64,000 bases of DNA from DASRSS01 sp035765515 (GTDB taxonomy: Bacteria > Actinomycetota > Actinomycetes > Mycobacteriales > Jatrophihabitantaceae). This document shows positions 34,185-42,811 of this stretch, piece by piece. The DNA lies in the NCBI GenBank assembly GCA_035765515.1, contig DASTXN010000155.1:5786-69785 (forward strand), in the 5' to 3' direction. Positions within the stretch are counted from its first letter, which is position 1, and each line of letters starts with the position of its first letter. Both the position numbers and the translations under genes were made by a program. The notes under the pieces were generated by a model. It saw only the letters and a list, made by a program, of their open reading frames with translations. It did no database searches and was not told where the DNA came from.

Positions 34185-35318
34185 CTACGCCGACGCGCGG
34201 GGCGGCGGCGGCTGCCACGCGATCGACCGGGCACTTAGGCGGGCGGCCAGCCGCGGCGGAGTGATCCGGGCCGCGGTGTCGCGCAGCGCTACAGCGAGCC
34301 GGCCCTCGGACTGGACGACCCGGGCGGCACGGGCGGATGCGGCGGCCAGCCGTTGCGTGCGGGGACGCCGCCGCGCGTCGTACTCGCGGAGCCCGTCATC
34401 GACTCCGGCGGCGGCGCTGACCAGAGCGGCCAGCTCGACCGCGTCCTCCAGGGCCAGGCAGGCGCCCTGCCCGAGGTTCGGCGTCATGGCGTGGGCGGCG
34501 TCGCCCAGCAGCGCGACGCGGCCCCGTCCGAACGGCGGCAGCGGGCGGGCCAGCTCGAAGATGTCGTGGCGCAGCACCGCACCGGGATCCGTCGCCTCGA
34601 CGATTTGCCGGATTGGCTCGTGCCAGCCGGCGAAACGGCGCAGCACCTCGACCTGCTCGTCGCCGGCCCGCCCTCCCTCGGGAACGTTGGCCGTGGCGAA
34701 CCAGTAGACGTTCCCGGTGGTCAGGATGGTCGCGCCGAACTCGGCGCCGCGTCCCCACGTCTCGGCGGCCGCGTCGAGCGGGAACGGCCCGGCGGTCACG
34801 CCGCGCCACGCGGTATAGCCGGCGTAACGCACTCCGGGGAGGTCGGCGAACAGCTGGGTACGGGCCGTGCTGTTCAGGCCGTCGGCCGCGACGACCAGGT
34901 CGGCCCGATCGCGGTGGCCGTCGTTGAGCTCGACGTGGCCGTCCGGGGAGATGGCGCCGACCTGCGTGCCCGCGATCAACACCCCGTCCGGCAAGGCAGC
35001 GCGCAGCTGCGCGTGCAGGTCGGCGCGGTGCACGAGCCGGATCTCGACCGGCGGCTCGGCATCAGCGTTGATCCGGTTCAGCCAGCGCCCGTCCGGGCGG
35101 CGGGCCCCGCCGACCTGCATGGCGCCGGCGCGGCGAACGTCCGGCCAGACGCCCAGGTGTTCCAGCGCCGCGAGCCCGTTCGGCCACAGCGAGATGCCTG
35201 CCCCGATCTCGCCGGGACGCACCCCCCGCTCGTAGACGGTGACGTCCCAGCCCGCGCGCTGCAGCGCAGCCGCGGCCGCGAGGCCGCCTATGCCGCCACC
35301 GATCACGATCGCGCGCAC
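34185..35318 (-). CDS. FAD-dependent aromatic-type monooxygenase
   Basis: A 377-aa flavoprotein. The dinucleotide-binding motif GGGIGGLAAA is at residues 8-17, the DG motif region is near ADLVVAADGLNS, and GDAAHAMTPNLGQGACLALEDA is the FAD ribityl motif. These place it in the PHBH/UbiH-type flavin monooxygenases. The GTG at 35318 overlaps the rsmI stop by one base (TAGTG). Substrate unknown. Its coupling to rsmI is odd, since the functions look unrelated. Confidence 0.88.
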   Translation of the reverse strand: MRAIVIGGGIGGLAAAAALQRAGWDVTVYERGVRPGEIGAGISLWPNGLAALEHLGVWPDVRRAGAMQVGGARRPDGRWLNRINADAEPPVEIRLVHRADLHAQLRAALPDGVLIAGTQVGAISPDGHVELNDGHRDRADLVVAADGLNSTARTQLFADLPGVRYAGYTAWRGVTAGPFPLDAAAETWGRGAEFGATILTTGNVYWFATANVPEGGRAGDEQVEVLRRFAGWHEPIRQIVEATDPGAVLRHDIFELARPLPPFGRGRVALLGDAAHAMTPNLGQGACLALEDAVELAALVSAAAGVDDGLREYDARRRPRTQRLAAASARAARVVQSEGRLAVALRDTAARITPPRLAARLSARSIAWQPPPPRASA

Positions 35319-36181
35319 TACTTCTCCTTCGCCGCGACCACTGCGTCGAACACGTCCCGCTTCGGCACGCCCCGGGCCCGCGCGACCTCGGCGATCGCCT
35401 CCTTCCGCGGCTGCCCGGCCTCCTCGCGCCGCGCGACCTCGCCGGCCAGCACGTCCGGCCCGACGTCCGCAGCTGCCTCGTCCGGGGCGCCCGCCACGAC
35501 AAGCGTGATCTCGCCCCGGACGTCCCCGGCTGCCCATTCGGCGAGTCCGGCCAGGCTTGCTCGCCGGACCTCCTCGTAGGTCTTGGTCAGCTCGCGACAC
35601 ACGGCGGCCGGACGGTCCGGGCCGAACGCGTCGGCCAGGTCGCGCAGCGCCGCGCCGAGCCGGTGCGGTGCCTCGAAGAACACGAGCGTGCGGCGCTCGC
35701 GAGCCAGTTCGGCCAGCACGCGGCGCCGCTCGCCGGCCTTGCGCGGCAGAAAGCCCTCGAAGCAGAACCGGTCGACCGGCATGCCCGACACCGCCAGCGC
35801 GGTCGTCACCGCCGACGGCCCGGGCAGCGCGGTCACCGCGATGCCCTCGCTGACGGCGGCCGCGACCAGCCGGTAGCCGGGGTCGGAGACCGACGGCATG
35901 CCGGCGTCGGTCACGACCAGGACGTCGTCGCCGGCGCGCAGCACGTCCAGCAACTGCGGAACGCGCGCGGACTCGTTGCCCTCGAAGAACGAGACCACGC
36001 GTCCGGTCGGTGTCACGCCGAGGTCGCGGCACAGCCGCTGCAGCCGCCGGGTGTCCTCCGCCGCGATCACGGGAGCCGTCGCCAGCGCCTCGCGCAGCCG
36101 CGCCGACGCATCGCCAGGCTGCCCAAGCGGCGCGCCCGCCAGAACGATCCGGCCCGGTTGCGGCGACATGGTGGCGACCAT
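35318..36181 (-). CDS. rsmI: 16S rRNA (cytidine1402-2'-O)-methyltransferase
   Basis: RsmI methylates C1402 of 16S rRNA. 287 aa. Family motifs are present: AGAPLGQPGDAS, EDTRR, VVTDAGMPSVSDPGYRL, LPGPSAVTTALAVSG and FFEAPHRLGA. The start is ATG 36181 (MVATMSPQ); an ATG twelve bases later (36169) is an alternative, and no strong ribosome site chooses between them. Divergent from the O-mannosyltransferase gene, a pairing conserved in actinobacteria. Confidence 0.94.
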   Translation of the reverse strand: MVATMSPQPGRIVLAGAPLGQPGDASARLREALATAPVIAAEDTRRLQRLCRDLGVTPTGRVVSFFEGNESARVPQLLDVLRAGDDVLVVTDAGMPSVSDPGYRLVAAAVSEGIAVTALPGPSAVTTALAVSGMPVDRFCFEGFLPRKAGERRRVLAELARERRTLVFFEAPHRLGAALRDLADAFGPDRPAAVCRELTKTYEEVRRASLAGLAEWAAGDVRGEITLVVAGAPDEAAADVGPDVLAGEVARREEAGQPRKEAIAEVARARGVPKRDVFDAVVAAKEK

Positions 36182-36217
36182 AACGCGACGAGCTTTCGCG
36201 CGGATAAGCTCAGCGCC

Positions 36218-37810
36218 GTGACGGCGACGTTGGAGGCGCAGGCCGAGCGTCCGGGCGACGCGGGCTCGGACGCGCCGGCCGTCCGGCCGATACCGGCGGC
36301 GCTCGTGCCGTGGCGCGACCCGCACCCGTTGCTGGGCTGGCTGCTCACGCTCGCCGTCGCGGTCATCGCCGGCATCACGCGCTTCTGGGCGCTGGGCTTC
36401 CCGTCCAGCAAGATCTTCGACGAGGTCTACTACGCCACCGAGGCGCAGGAGATCTGGCGGTACGGGTACGAGGACAACCGCGGCTACATGTTCATCGTGC
36501 ACCCGCCGCTGGGCAAGTGGCTGATCGGCCTGACGTCCTCGATCTGGGGCAACAACTCGCTCGGCTGGCGGGTGGCACCGGCGGTCGCGGGCGTGGTCGG
36601 GGTCATCCTGATGACCCGCATCGCGCGGCGGATGATGCGGTCGGACCTGTTCGGCGTGATCGCGGGCCTGCTGCTGACCATGGACGGCGTGTCCCTGGTG
36701 CTCGCGCGCACCGCGCTGCTCGACATCTTTCTGCAGACGTTCGTGCTGGCGGCGTTCGGCGCCCTGGTGCTCGATCGCGACCAGATGCGGGCGCGCCTCG
36801 GTCGGTTGATCGCCGCCGGTGCGGACCTGTCGGACGGCGCGCCGTCGCTCGGGCCGCGGCCTTGGCGGGTGGCGGCGGGCGTCCTGTTCGGCCTGGCCTG
36901 CGGGATCAAGTGGACGGCGCTGTCGTTCTTCGTGCTGTTCGTGCTCCTCAGCCTGGTCTGGGACCGCGGCGCGCTCAAGAGCGCCGGCGTCCGGCGTCCG
37001 GCCCGCAGCATGTGGTGGCGCTCGGGCGTGCCGGCGCTCGGTTCGCTGATCGCGGCCCCGGTAGGCACCTATCTATTCACCTATCTGGGCTGGTTCACCG
37101 GCGAGAACAGTTGGGGCCGGCACTGGGCGGACAACCACGGCCCGTCCACGCATCTGGACCTGCTGGGCGTGCACATCCCGTTCACGTGGGCGTGGGTGCC
37201 GGCCCCGATCCGCTCGCTGGGCGCGTACACGCTGGACGCCTACCGCTTCCACGAAGGCCTGGACAGCGGGCACACCTATCAGTCCAGCCCGTGGAGCTGG
37301 CTGGTGCTGGGCCGTCCCGTCGACTTCTACTACGACGGCTCCGGGACGTCGTGCGGGTCGAGTTCGTGCTCGCGCGAGATCCTGCTGATCGGCACGCCAC
37401 TGATGTGGTGGGCGCTGCTGCCGATGCTGCTGTGGCTCGCCTGGCACTGGTGCACGACGCGCGACTGGCGGGCCGGCGTGGTGTGGGTGGCGTTCCTGGC
37501 CGGCTGGGTCGTCTGGTTCCAGGACCTCAAGCGCACGATGTTCTTGTTCTACATGGCGCCGTTGATGCCGTTCCTGATCCTGGGGCTGACGCTCGGGCTC
37601 GGGACGATGCTCGGTCCGGGCCTGCGCCGCACCGGCGACACGGCACGGGACGGCTCGAGCCTGCGCCGACGCCGGTGGGGCGTGATCGGGGTGTCCGCCT
37701 ATCTCGGCCTGGTCGTCGCCGACTTCGTCTGGATGTGGCCGATCTACACCGGTGGCCTGCTGACCTACGCGCAGTGGCACGCGCATATGTGGCTTCCCTC
37801 CTGGGTATGA
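36218..37810 (+). CDS. pmt: Protein O-mannosyltransferase (PMT family)
   Basis: A 530-aa polyprenyl-phosphate-mannose-dependent glycosyltransferase that O-mannosylates exported proteins. It has multiple transmembrane helices. The first extracellular loop carries the catalytic Asp-Glu (FDEVYYATEA), and HPPLGKWLIG is family-typical. GTG 36218 is close to the likely transcription start. The neighbourhood (divergent rsmI) supports the assignment. It is longer than average only through loop insertions such as DYDGSGTSCGSSSC. Confidence 0.93.
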   Translation: MTATLEAQAERPGDAGSDAPAVRPIPAALVPWRDPHPLLGWLLTLAVAVIAGITRFWALGFPSSKIFDEVYYATEAQEIWRYGYEDNRGYMFIVHPPLGKWLIGLTSSIWGNNSLGWRVAPAVAGVVGVILMTRIARRMMRSDLFGVIAGLLLTMDGVSLVLARTALLDIFLQTFVLAAFGALVLDRDQMRARLGRLIAAGADLSDGAPSLGPRPWRVAAGVLFGLACGIKWTALSFFVLFVLLSLVWDRGALKSAGVRRPARSMWWRSGVPALGSLIAAPVGTYLFTYLGWFTGENSWGRHWADNHGPSTHLDLLGVHIPFTWAWVPAPIRSLGAYTLDAYRFHEGLDSGHTYQSSPWSWLVLGRPVDFYYDGSGTSCGSSSCSREILLIGTPLMWWALLPMLLWLAWHWCTTRDWRAGVVWVAFLAGWVVWFQDLKRTMFLFYMAPLMPFLILGLTLGLGTMLGPGLRRTGDTARDGSSLRRRRWGVIGVSAYLGLVVADFVWMWPIYTGGLLTYAQWHAHMWLPSWV

Positions 37811-37844
37811 ACTGCGCGTAGCCGCATACCCAGGGAGACCTTTC

Positions 37845-38747
37845 ATGAGCATGGCAGGCAAGCTTCGCCGTGCCCCGACACGCATAGTGACCGGGGCGTT
37901 CATCCTCAACAGCGGGCTGCAGAAGCTCAAGGGCGACGACGACACCGCGAAGGCTGTGCACGGCATGGCCAGCGGCGCGTACCCGGCGTTCGGAACCCTG
38001 GAACCCAGGACGTTCCTGCGCGTGCTCGGTGCCGGCGAAACCGCGCTCGGTTCGGCGCTCCTGCTCCCGATCGTGCCGGCCCGACTTGCCGGCGCGGGCC
38101 TGCTCGGCTTCTCCGGGGCGCTGCTGGGCATGTGGTGGCGCACGCCGGGGATGCACGAGGACGGCAGCCTGCGCCCGACCGTGCAGGGGACGGCCATCGC
38201 CAAGGACAGCTGGATGCTGGGCATCGGCGCCGGCCTGCTTCTCGATGACATCGTGTCCGGGGCGAGCGAGTCGCACGCGGTCCACAAGGCCGAGCGCAAG
38301 GCGGCCCGCCGGGCCCGCAAGGCCGAGGCGAAGCTGCACGCGGAGGAGCTCAAGGACGAGCTCAAGGCCGCGTCCGCCGAGCGCCGCAAGCAGCTGAAGG
38401 CCGAGGCGCGGCAGCGGGCCAAGGCGCTGCAGGCCGAGGCCAAGGCACAGGCGAAGTCGCAGGCGAAGTCAGCGCGCGCCGCAACGCTGGAGACGGCCGG
38501 ATCGGCCCGCAAGGCCGCGCTGGAGACGGCCGGATCGGCCCGCAAGGCCGCGTTGGAGACGGCCGGATCGGCCCGCAAGGTCACGTTGGAGACGGCCGGG
38601 TCAGCCCGCAAGGCCGCGCTCGACACTGCCGGCTCAGCCCGCAAGGCCGCGCTCGAGACGACTCATTCCGCCCGAGACGCGGCCGCGCACGCCGCCAAGT
38701 CCGTCCGCTCCACGGCGGAGGCGGTGGCCGACAAGGTCGGCGTCTGA
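37845..38747 (+). CDS. DoxX-like membrane protein with 11-residue repeat tail
   Basis: A 300-aa protein. The first about 135 residues resemble DoxX-type small membrane proteins (TGAFILNSGLQKLKG, LRVLGAGETALGSALLLPI, GLLGFSGALLGMWW). The rest is a charged, Ala/Lys/Glu-rich helix. From residue 213 come six tandem copies of an 11-residue unit like AALETAGSARK, encoded by 33-base DNA repeats. Eleven-residue periodicity is seen in LEA-like and perilipin-like amphipathic helices. The DoxX part is reasonably assigned; the tail's role is unknown. Confidence 0.7.
   Translation: MSMAGKLRRAPTRIVTGAFILNSGLQKLKGDDDTAKAVHGMASGAYPAFGTLEPRTFLRVLGAGETALGSALLLPIVPARLAGAGLLGFSGALLGMWWRTPGMHEDGSLRPTVQGTAIAKDSWMLGIGAGLLLDDIVSGASESHAVHKAERKAARRARKAEAKLHAEELKDELKAASAERRKQLKAEARQRAKALQAEAKAQAKSQAKSARAATLETAGSARKAALETAGSARKAALETAGSARKVTLETAGSARKAALDTAGSARKAALETTHSARDAAAHAAKSVRSTAEAVADKVGV
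38481..38678 (+). repeat. 33-nt tandem repeats in the DoxX-like gene
   Basis: Six in-frame 33-base units, each encoding an 11-residue unit (consensus AALETAGSARK). Units 2-4 are nearly identical and the last is the most diverged. Such repeats can expand or contract, so length variation between strains is likely. Confidence 0.85.
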
Positions 38748-38758
38748 TCATCCTCGCT

Positions 38759-38815
38759 GATCAACAGCGCGTCGTGGCTCCCCTGACGGCCACGGCGCGC
38801 TGTTGATCATGGGGC
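38759..38815. repeat. 57-nt palindromic intergenic repeat, copy B
   Basis: Nearly perfect stem: 21 bases (38759-38779) pair with 38790-38810, with one G-T wobble, around a ten-base loop; TGGGG follows. It lies 11 bases after the DoxX-like gene stop and could terminate it. It shares 43 of 57 positions with copy C. Confidence 0.75.
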
Positions 38816-38854
38816 TGTGCCGGACTGTCGGCGCAGGGTGTTAGACAGCTCGGC

Positions 38855-41032
38855 ATGACCGAACCGCCCGAACCGTCCCAGCCGAAGCGCACTGAGCGGC
38901 TCCAGATGCTGGATCCGCAATCGCCCGTGGATCGGGCGGAGTTGCGGACGGCGGCCGAGGAGCGGCTGAGGGCACTCGCGGGCGCATCCGCCGAGCTGCG
39001 CCCGGACCAGTGGACGGCGATCGAGGCGCTGGTGGCCGACCGCCGTCGCGCGCTCGTCGTGCAGCGCACCGGGTGGGGCAAGTCGGCCGTCTACTTCGTG
39101 GCGACCGCATTGCTGCGTGAGCGAGGCGCCGGCCCGACCGTCATCGTCTCGCCGCTGCTCGCCCTGATGCGCAACCAGATCGCGGCGGCCGAGCGCGCCG
39201 GCATCCACGCGGCCACCATCAACTCCACGAACGTGGACGAGTGGCAGCGCACCTACGGCGCGGTTGCGCGGGGCGAGATCGACGTGCTGTTGCTGTCCCC
39301 GGAGCGGCTGAACAACCCCGAGTTCCGCGACAACGTGATGCCGCGGTTGGCCGCCAGCTGCGGGCTGCTGGTGGTGGACGAGGCGCACTGCATCAGCGAC
39401 TGGGGCCACGACTTCCGCCCGGACTTCCGGCGGCTGCGCACACTGCTGCCCGAACTCCCGGCCGGGATTCCGGTGCTGGCGACGACCGCGACCGCGAACA
39501 GCCGCGTCGTCCGGGACGTCGCGGACGTGCTCGGGCTCGGCACCGACGCCCCGGACGTGTTGGTGCTGCGCGGCAGCCTGGATCGTGAATCGCTGCACCT
39601 GGGCGTGCTGCGCCTGCCCGACACCGCGCACCGGCTGGCCTGGCTCGCCGACCATCTCGCGACCTTGCCGGGCTCGGGCATCGTCTACACGCTGACCGTC
39701 ACCGCGTCCCAGAAGGTCGCCGACTACCTGCGCGAACGCGGGCTGGCCGTCGCCGCGTACTCGGGGCAGACCGAGCAGACCGAGCGGCTGGCCGCCGAGG
39801 ACGACCTGATCCACAACCGGGTGAAGGCGCTCGTGGCCACGTCCGCGCTCGGAATGGGCTTCGACAAGCCGGACCTCGGCTTCGTCGTGCACTTCGGCGC
39901 ACCGTCGTCGCCTATCGCGTACTACCAGCAGGTTGGGCGCGCCGGCCGCGGCGTCGACAGCGCGGAGGTGATCCTGCTGCCCGGCACCGAGGACGAAGCG
40001 ATCTGGGACTACTTCGCCTCGGTCGGCTTCCCGTCGGAACAACAGGTCCGCACCACGCTCGACGTGCTCACCGGCGAAGGCCGACCGATGAGCACCGCCG
40101 CGCTCGAGACCCGGGTGGATCTGTCCCGGTCGCGGCTGGAGGCGATGCTGAAGGTCCTGGACGTCGACGGCGCCGTCACGCGGGTACGGGGAGGTTGGAC
40201 GGCGACGGGCCGGCCGTGGGAGTACGACGCGGAGCGCTACGCGCGGGTGGCGCAGGTCCGCGCCGACGAGCAGCAGGCGATGCGGGACTACCTCACCACC
40301 CGCGGGTGCCGGCTGCGGTTCCTGCGCGAGCAACTGGACGACGCCGACGCCGAAAACTGCGGGCGCTGCGACAACTGCGGCGGTCTGAGCCTCGCGGCGG
40401 AGACGTCCGAGCAGACCGTTTCCGCCGCAACGGCGACGCTGGCCCGGCCCGGAGTGCGGATCGAGCCACGCCGGATGTGGCCGACGGCGATGCCGAACCT
40501 CGGCGTGGAGGTCCGCGGCAAGATCGACGCGGCCGAGCAACCCGAGCCCGGACGGGCGTTGGCTCGGTTCACCGACCTGGGCTTCGGCCAGCAGGTGCGC
40601 GCGCTACTGCGCGACGACTGCCCCGACAGCTCGGTCCCGGACGAGCTGGTTCGGGCGTGCGTGCGGGTGCTGGCCGAGTGGGACTGGACGCGCCGACCGG
40701 AGGCGATCGTCACCGTCGGCTCGCGGCGCCGTCCGAGGCTGCTCGCGGACCTGGCGGGCCGGCTCGGCGAGGTCGGCAGGCTGCCGGTGCTCGGCACCGT
40801 CGAACACGTCGGCCCCTCGGCGGGCGGGCGCTCCAACAGCGCGCTGCGGCTGCGCGAGGTCTGGGGCAGTTACCTGCTCGACGACGGCCTGGCCGCGGCC
40901 GTCGACGGCCGGGACGTGCTGCTCGTGGACGACTTCACCGACACCGGCTGGACGCTCACCGTGACCGCCCGCGCGCTGCGGCAGGCCGGTGCCAGCGGCG
41001 TCTTCCCGTTCGTGCTCGGCATCGCGTCCTGA
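38855..41032 (+). CDS. RecQ-family DNA helicase fused to a phosphoribosyltransferase-like domain
   Basis: A 725-aa protein. The helicase has a Walker A-type RTGWGKS (residues 71-77), DEAHCISDWGHDF (DEAH), VLATTATA and the motif VI region QQVGRAGRG. A RecQ zinc-binding region follows (CRLRFLREQLDD, ENCGRCDNC). After about residue 530 a separate region ends with LLVDDFTDTGWT (about 689-700), the PRPP-binding loop of type I phosphoribosyltransferases. It unwinds DNA in repair; the C-terminal part may sense or bind nucleotides. Start ATG 38855 has no clear ribosome site. Confidence 0.9.
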   Translation: MTEPPEPSQPKRTERLQMLDPQSPVDRAELRTAAEERLRALAGASAELRPDQWTAIEALVADRRRALVVQRTGWGKSAVYFVATALLRERGAGPTVIVSPLLALMRNQIAAAERAGIHAATINSTNVDEWQRTYGAVARGEIDVLLLSPERLNNPEFRDNVMPRLAASCGLLVVDEAHCISDWGHDFRPDFRRLRTLLPELPAGIPVLATTATANSRVVRDVADVLGLGTDAPDVLVLRGSLDRESLHLGVLRLPDTAHRLAWLADHLATLPGSGIVYTLTVTASQKVADYLRERGLAVAAYSGQTEQTERLAAEDDLIHNRVKALVATSALGMGFDKPDLGFVVHFGAPSSPIAYYQQVGRAGRGVDSAEVILLPGTEDEAIWDYFASVGFPSEQQVRTTLDVLTGEGRPMSTAALETRVDLSRSRLEAMLKVLDVDGAVTRVRGGWTATGRPWEYDAERYARVAQVRADEQQAMRDYLTTRGCRLRFLREQLDDADAENCGRCDNCGGLSLAAETSEQTVSAATATLARPGVRIEPRRMWPTAMPNLGVEVRGKIDAAEQPEPGRALARFTDLGFGQQVRALLRDDCPDSSVPDELVRACVRVLAEWDWTRRPEAIVTVGSRRRPRLLADLAGRLGEVGRLPVLGTVEHVGPSAGGRSNSALRLREVWGSYLLDDGLAAAVDGRDVLLVDDFTDTGWTLTVTARALRQAGASGVFPFVLGIAS

Positions 41033-41079
41033 ACCTGGGCACCCGGGAAGCGTCGGGGGCCGGCCGCGGTTGTACTGAC

Positions 41080-41736
41080 ATGCTGGTCGAGATCTTCTCC
41101 GACGTCGTCTGCCCGTGGTGCTACCTCGGCAAGCGCCGCTTCGAACGCGCCCTGGCCGACTTCGAGCACAAGGACGAGGTCACCGTTGTGCACCGCTCGT
41201 TCCAGCTCGACCCCTCGGCGCCGGACGGACCTGGCCAGCCGACCGTGGAGATGCTGTCCGGCAAGTACGGGATGAGCGTTGCCGAGGCCGAGCAGATGCA
41301 GCGCCAGATGGAGCAGCGGGCCGCGGCCGACGGGCTGGAGTACCACCTGGACGGGCAGCTCAGCGGGAACACGTTCCGAGCCCACCGGCTGTTGCACCTC
41401 GCGCGCGAGCGCGGTCGGCAGGACGAACTGCTGGAGCGGCTGTACGCCGCACACTTCACCGAAGGGCGGTCGGTGTTCGACGACGGCGCGCTCGCCGAGC
41501 TGTGCGCTGAGGCCGGTCTGGACCGCGCCGACGCCGAGCGGGTGCTGGCCGGTGACGAGTACGCGGCCGAGGTCGAGCAGGATCTCGCGGACGCCCGCGG
41601 CTTCGGCATCACCGGCGTGCCGTTCTTCGTGATCGACCGCCGGTTCGGCGTCTCCGGTGCGCAGCCGGTCGAGGTGCTCGGCAGCGCGCTGCGCCAGGCC
41701 GCCCAGGCTGCGGCCGAGGCCCGGCAAGCCGGCTGA
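41080..41736 (+). CDS. DsbA-family (FrnE-like) thiol oxidoreductase
   Basis: A 218-aa cytoplasmic thioredoxin-fold protein. The active site CPWC is at about residues 11-14 (SDVVCPWCYLGK), the insertion is helical, and the cis-Pro loop appears in ITGVPFFVI. FrnE-like proteins act on disulfides or in polyketide-related and stress-related redox steps. It begins 47 bases after the RecQ-like gene. A complex hairpin follows before the convergent anti-sigma gene. Confidence 0.92.
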   Translation: MLVEIFSDVVCPWCYLGKRRFERALADFEHKDEVTVVHRSFQLDPSAPDGPGQPTVEMLSGKYGMSVAEAEQMQRQMEQRAAADGLEYHLDGQLSGNTFRAHRLLHLARERGRQDELLERLYAAHFTEGRSVFDDGALAELCAEAGLDRADAERVLAGDEYAAEVEQDLADARGFGITGVPFFVIDRRFGVSGAQPVEVLGSALRQAAQAAAEARQAG

Positions 41737-41757
41737 AGCGAGCGGCGCGGCTGAACC

Positions 41758-41798
41758 GGCACGTCGAGCGGCGGGGCGCCGCGCGGCCGAGCCGTGCC
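41758..41798. terminator. Complex hairpin between DsbA-like and anti-sigma genes
   Basis: Outer arms GGCACG (41758-41763) and CGTGCC (41793-41798) enclose an inner GCGGCG/CGCCGC hairpin. It lies between two converging genes and is likely a bidirectional terminator. Confidence 0.55.
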
Positions 41799-41820
41799 AG
41801 GGGCCAAACAGCTCAGCGGG

Positions 41821-42057
41821 TCATCCGGCGGACGCGTCCCGCAGTAGCGCGAGCAGGCCGTCGAAGTCCTCGGCGCACGGCGAGCAGCTGCGCAGGTGCG
41901 CGGTGAGCCCCGGATAGGTCAGTTCGGGGTCGGCGCCGGACAGCACCAGCTCGACGTAGCCGTCCAGGTGTTCCATGACCTGCTCGCAGCCCGGGTCCTG
42001 CGGGTCGGTACGCAGGAAACGTTCCAGCGCGGCACGTCCGTCCGTTCGGTCCGTCAT
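41821..42057 (-). CDS. Anti-sigma factor with ZAS zinc-binding motif
   Basis: A 78-aa protein with the motif HLRSCSPC (HxxxCxxC), the core of zinc-associated anti-sigma (ZAS) domains, preceded by a Cys upstream (GCEQVM) as the further ligand. No transmembrane helix is present, so it is a soluble regulator. Its start overlaps the sigma factor stop (ATGA), the standard pair layout. Redox sensing through the zinc thiols is possible but not shown. Confidence 0.85.
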   Translation of the reverse strand: MTDRTDGRAALERFLRTDPQDPGCEQVMEHLDGYVELVLSGADPELTYPGLTAHLRSCSPCAEDFDGLLALLRDASAG

Positions 42058-42710
42058 CGCCCGCCCGCCTCGTCCTGCAGATACCCGTTGGTGACCAGCG
42101 CGGCACGCAACTTACGGCGCGCGTCGAAAATGGTCTTGTAGATCGCATTGCGATTCGTGCCCAGCCGGTGAACCAGGGCGTCCAGCGGGATCCCGTCGAC
42201 AACGATCGCCACGAAGACCCGCCGCTGGTGCTCGGTGAACTCCTCCTCGACGATGCGCCGGAACTCGGCCAACAGATCCGCCGAATGCGCCGCCTCGTGC
42301 GGATCCATGCCGAAGCGGTCCGGCAGCGACTCCCATTGCGCCGCGTCCAGCCGCACGTCCGAGGTCTGCCAGAAATGCCGGCCGATCTTTCCGGATACCT
42401 CGAAGATCGCGAACTTGTAGGCCCACGTGCTGAACCGGCTGTCGCCACGGAAGCTGTGCAACTTGCCGAGGACGGACACGAGGGCGTCGTCGGCCGCCTG
42501 GTGCGCGAGGTCCTCCAACTCCGGCCCGGTGATGCGCAGCCGCGGTGCACGCCGCGACACCTCGCGCCGAGCCGCCCGCAGCAGCAATTCGTGCAGGCGG
42601 GCGATCGCCTGATCACGCTCGCCGGAGACATCGTCCAGGCCGCGCAACCACTCCGCCGAGTCGGCATCCAGCACCCGGCCGGACGGACCGACGAACGGGG
42701 CAGACGTCAC
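42054..42710 (-). CDS. ECF-type RNA polymerase sigma factor
   Basis: A 218-aa sigma-70-like factor. Region 2 includes HQAADDALVSVLGKLHSFRGDSRFSTWAYKFA, and region 4 includes TEHQRRVFVAIVVDGIPLDALVHRLGTNRNAIYKTIFDARRKLR. The GTG at 42710 (VTSAPFVGPS) is preferred; a longer upstream reading is poor. It is coupled to the anti-sigma gene and divergent from a secreted beta-propeller gene, a likely target. Confidence 0.92.
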   Translation of the reverse strand: MTSAPFVGPSGRVLDADSAEWLRGLDDVSGERDQAIARLHELLLRAARREVSRRAPRLRITGPELEDLAHQAADDALVSVLGKLHSFRGDSRFSTWAYKFAIFEVSGKIGRHFWQTSDVRLDAAQWESLPDRFGMDPHEAAHSADLLAEFRRIVEEEFTEHQRRVFVAIVVDGIPLDALVHRLGTNRNAIYKTIFDARRKLRAALVTNGYLQDEAGGR

Positions 42711-42811
42711 GATCCGATGATAGGTCCGTCCCGACCGGTAAGACGCACACCCCGGGTCGGCACCAACCCAGCGACCGAGTTGACGTCGACACACCGAAAG
42801 AGGACCTGTCC

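Noticed and set aside
38481..38678. CRISPR-like array
   Set aside because: The 33-base units are contiguous, in frame, and encode an 11-residue protein repeat without unique spacers.
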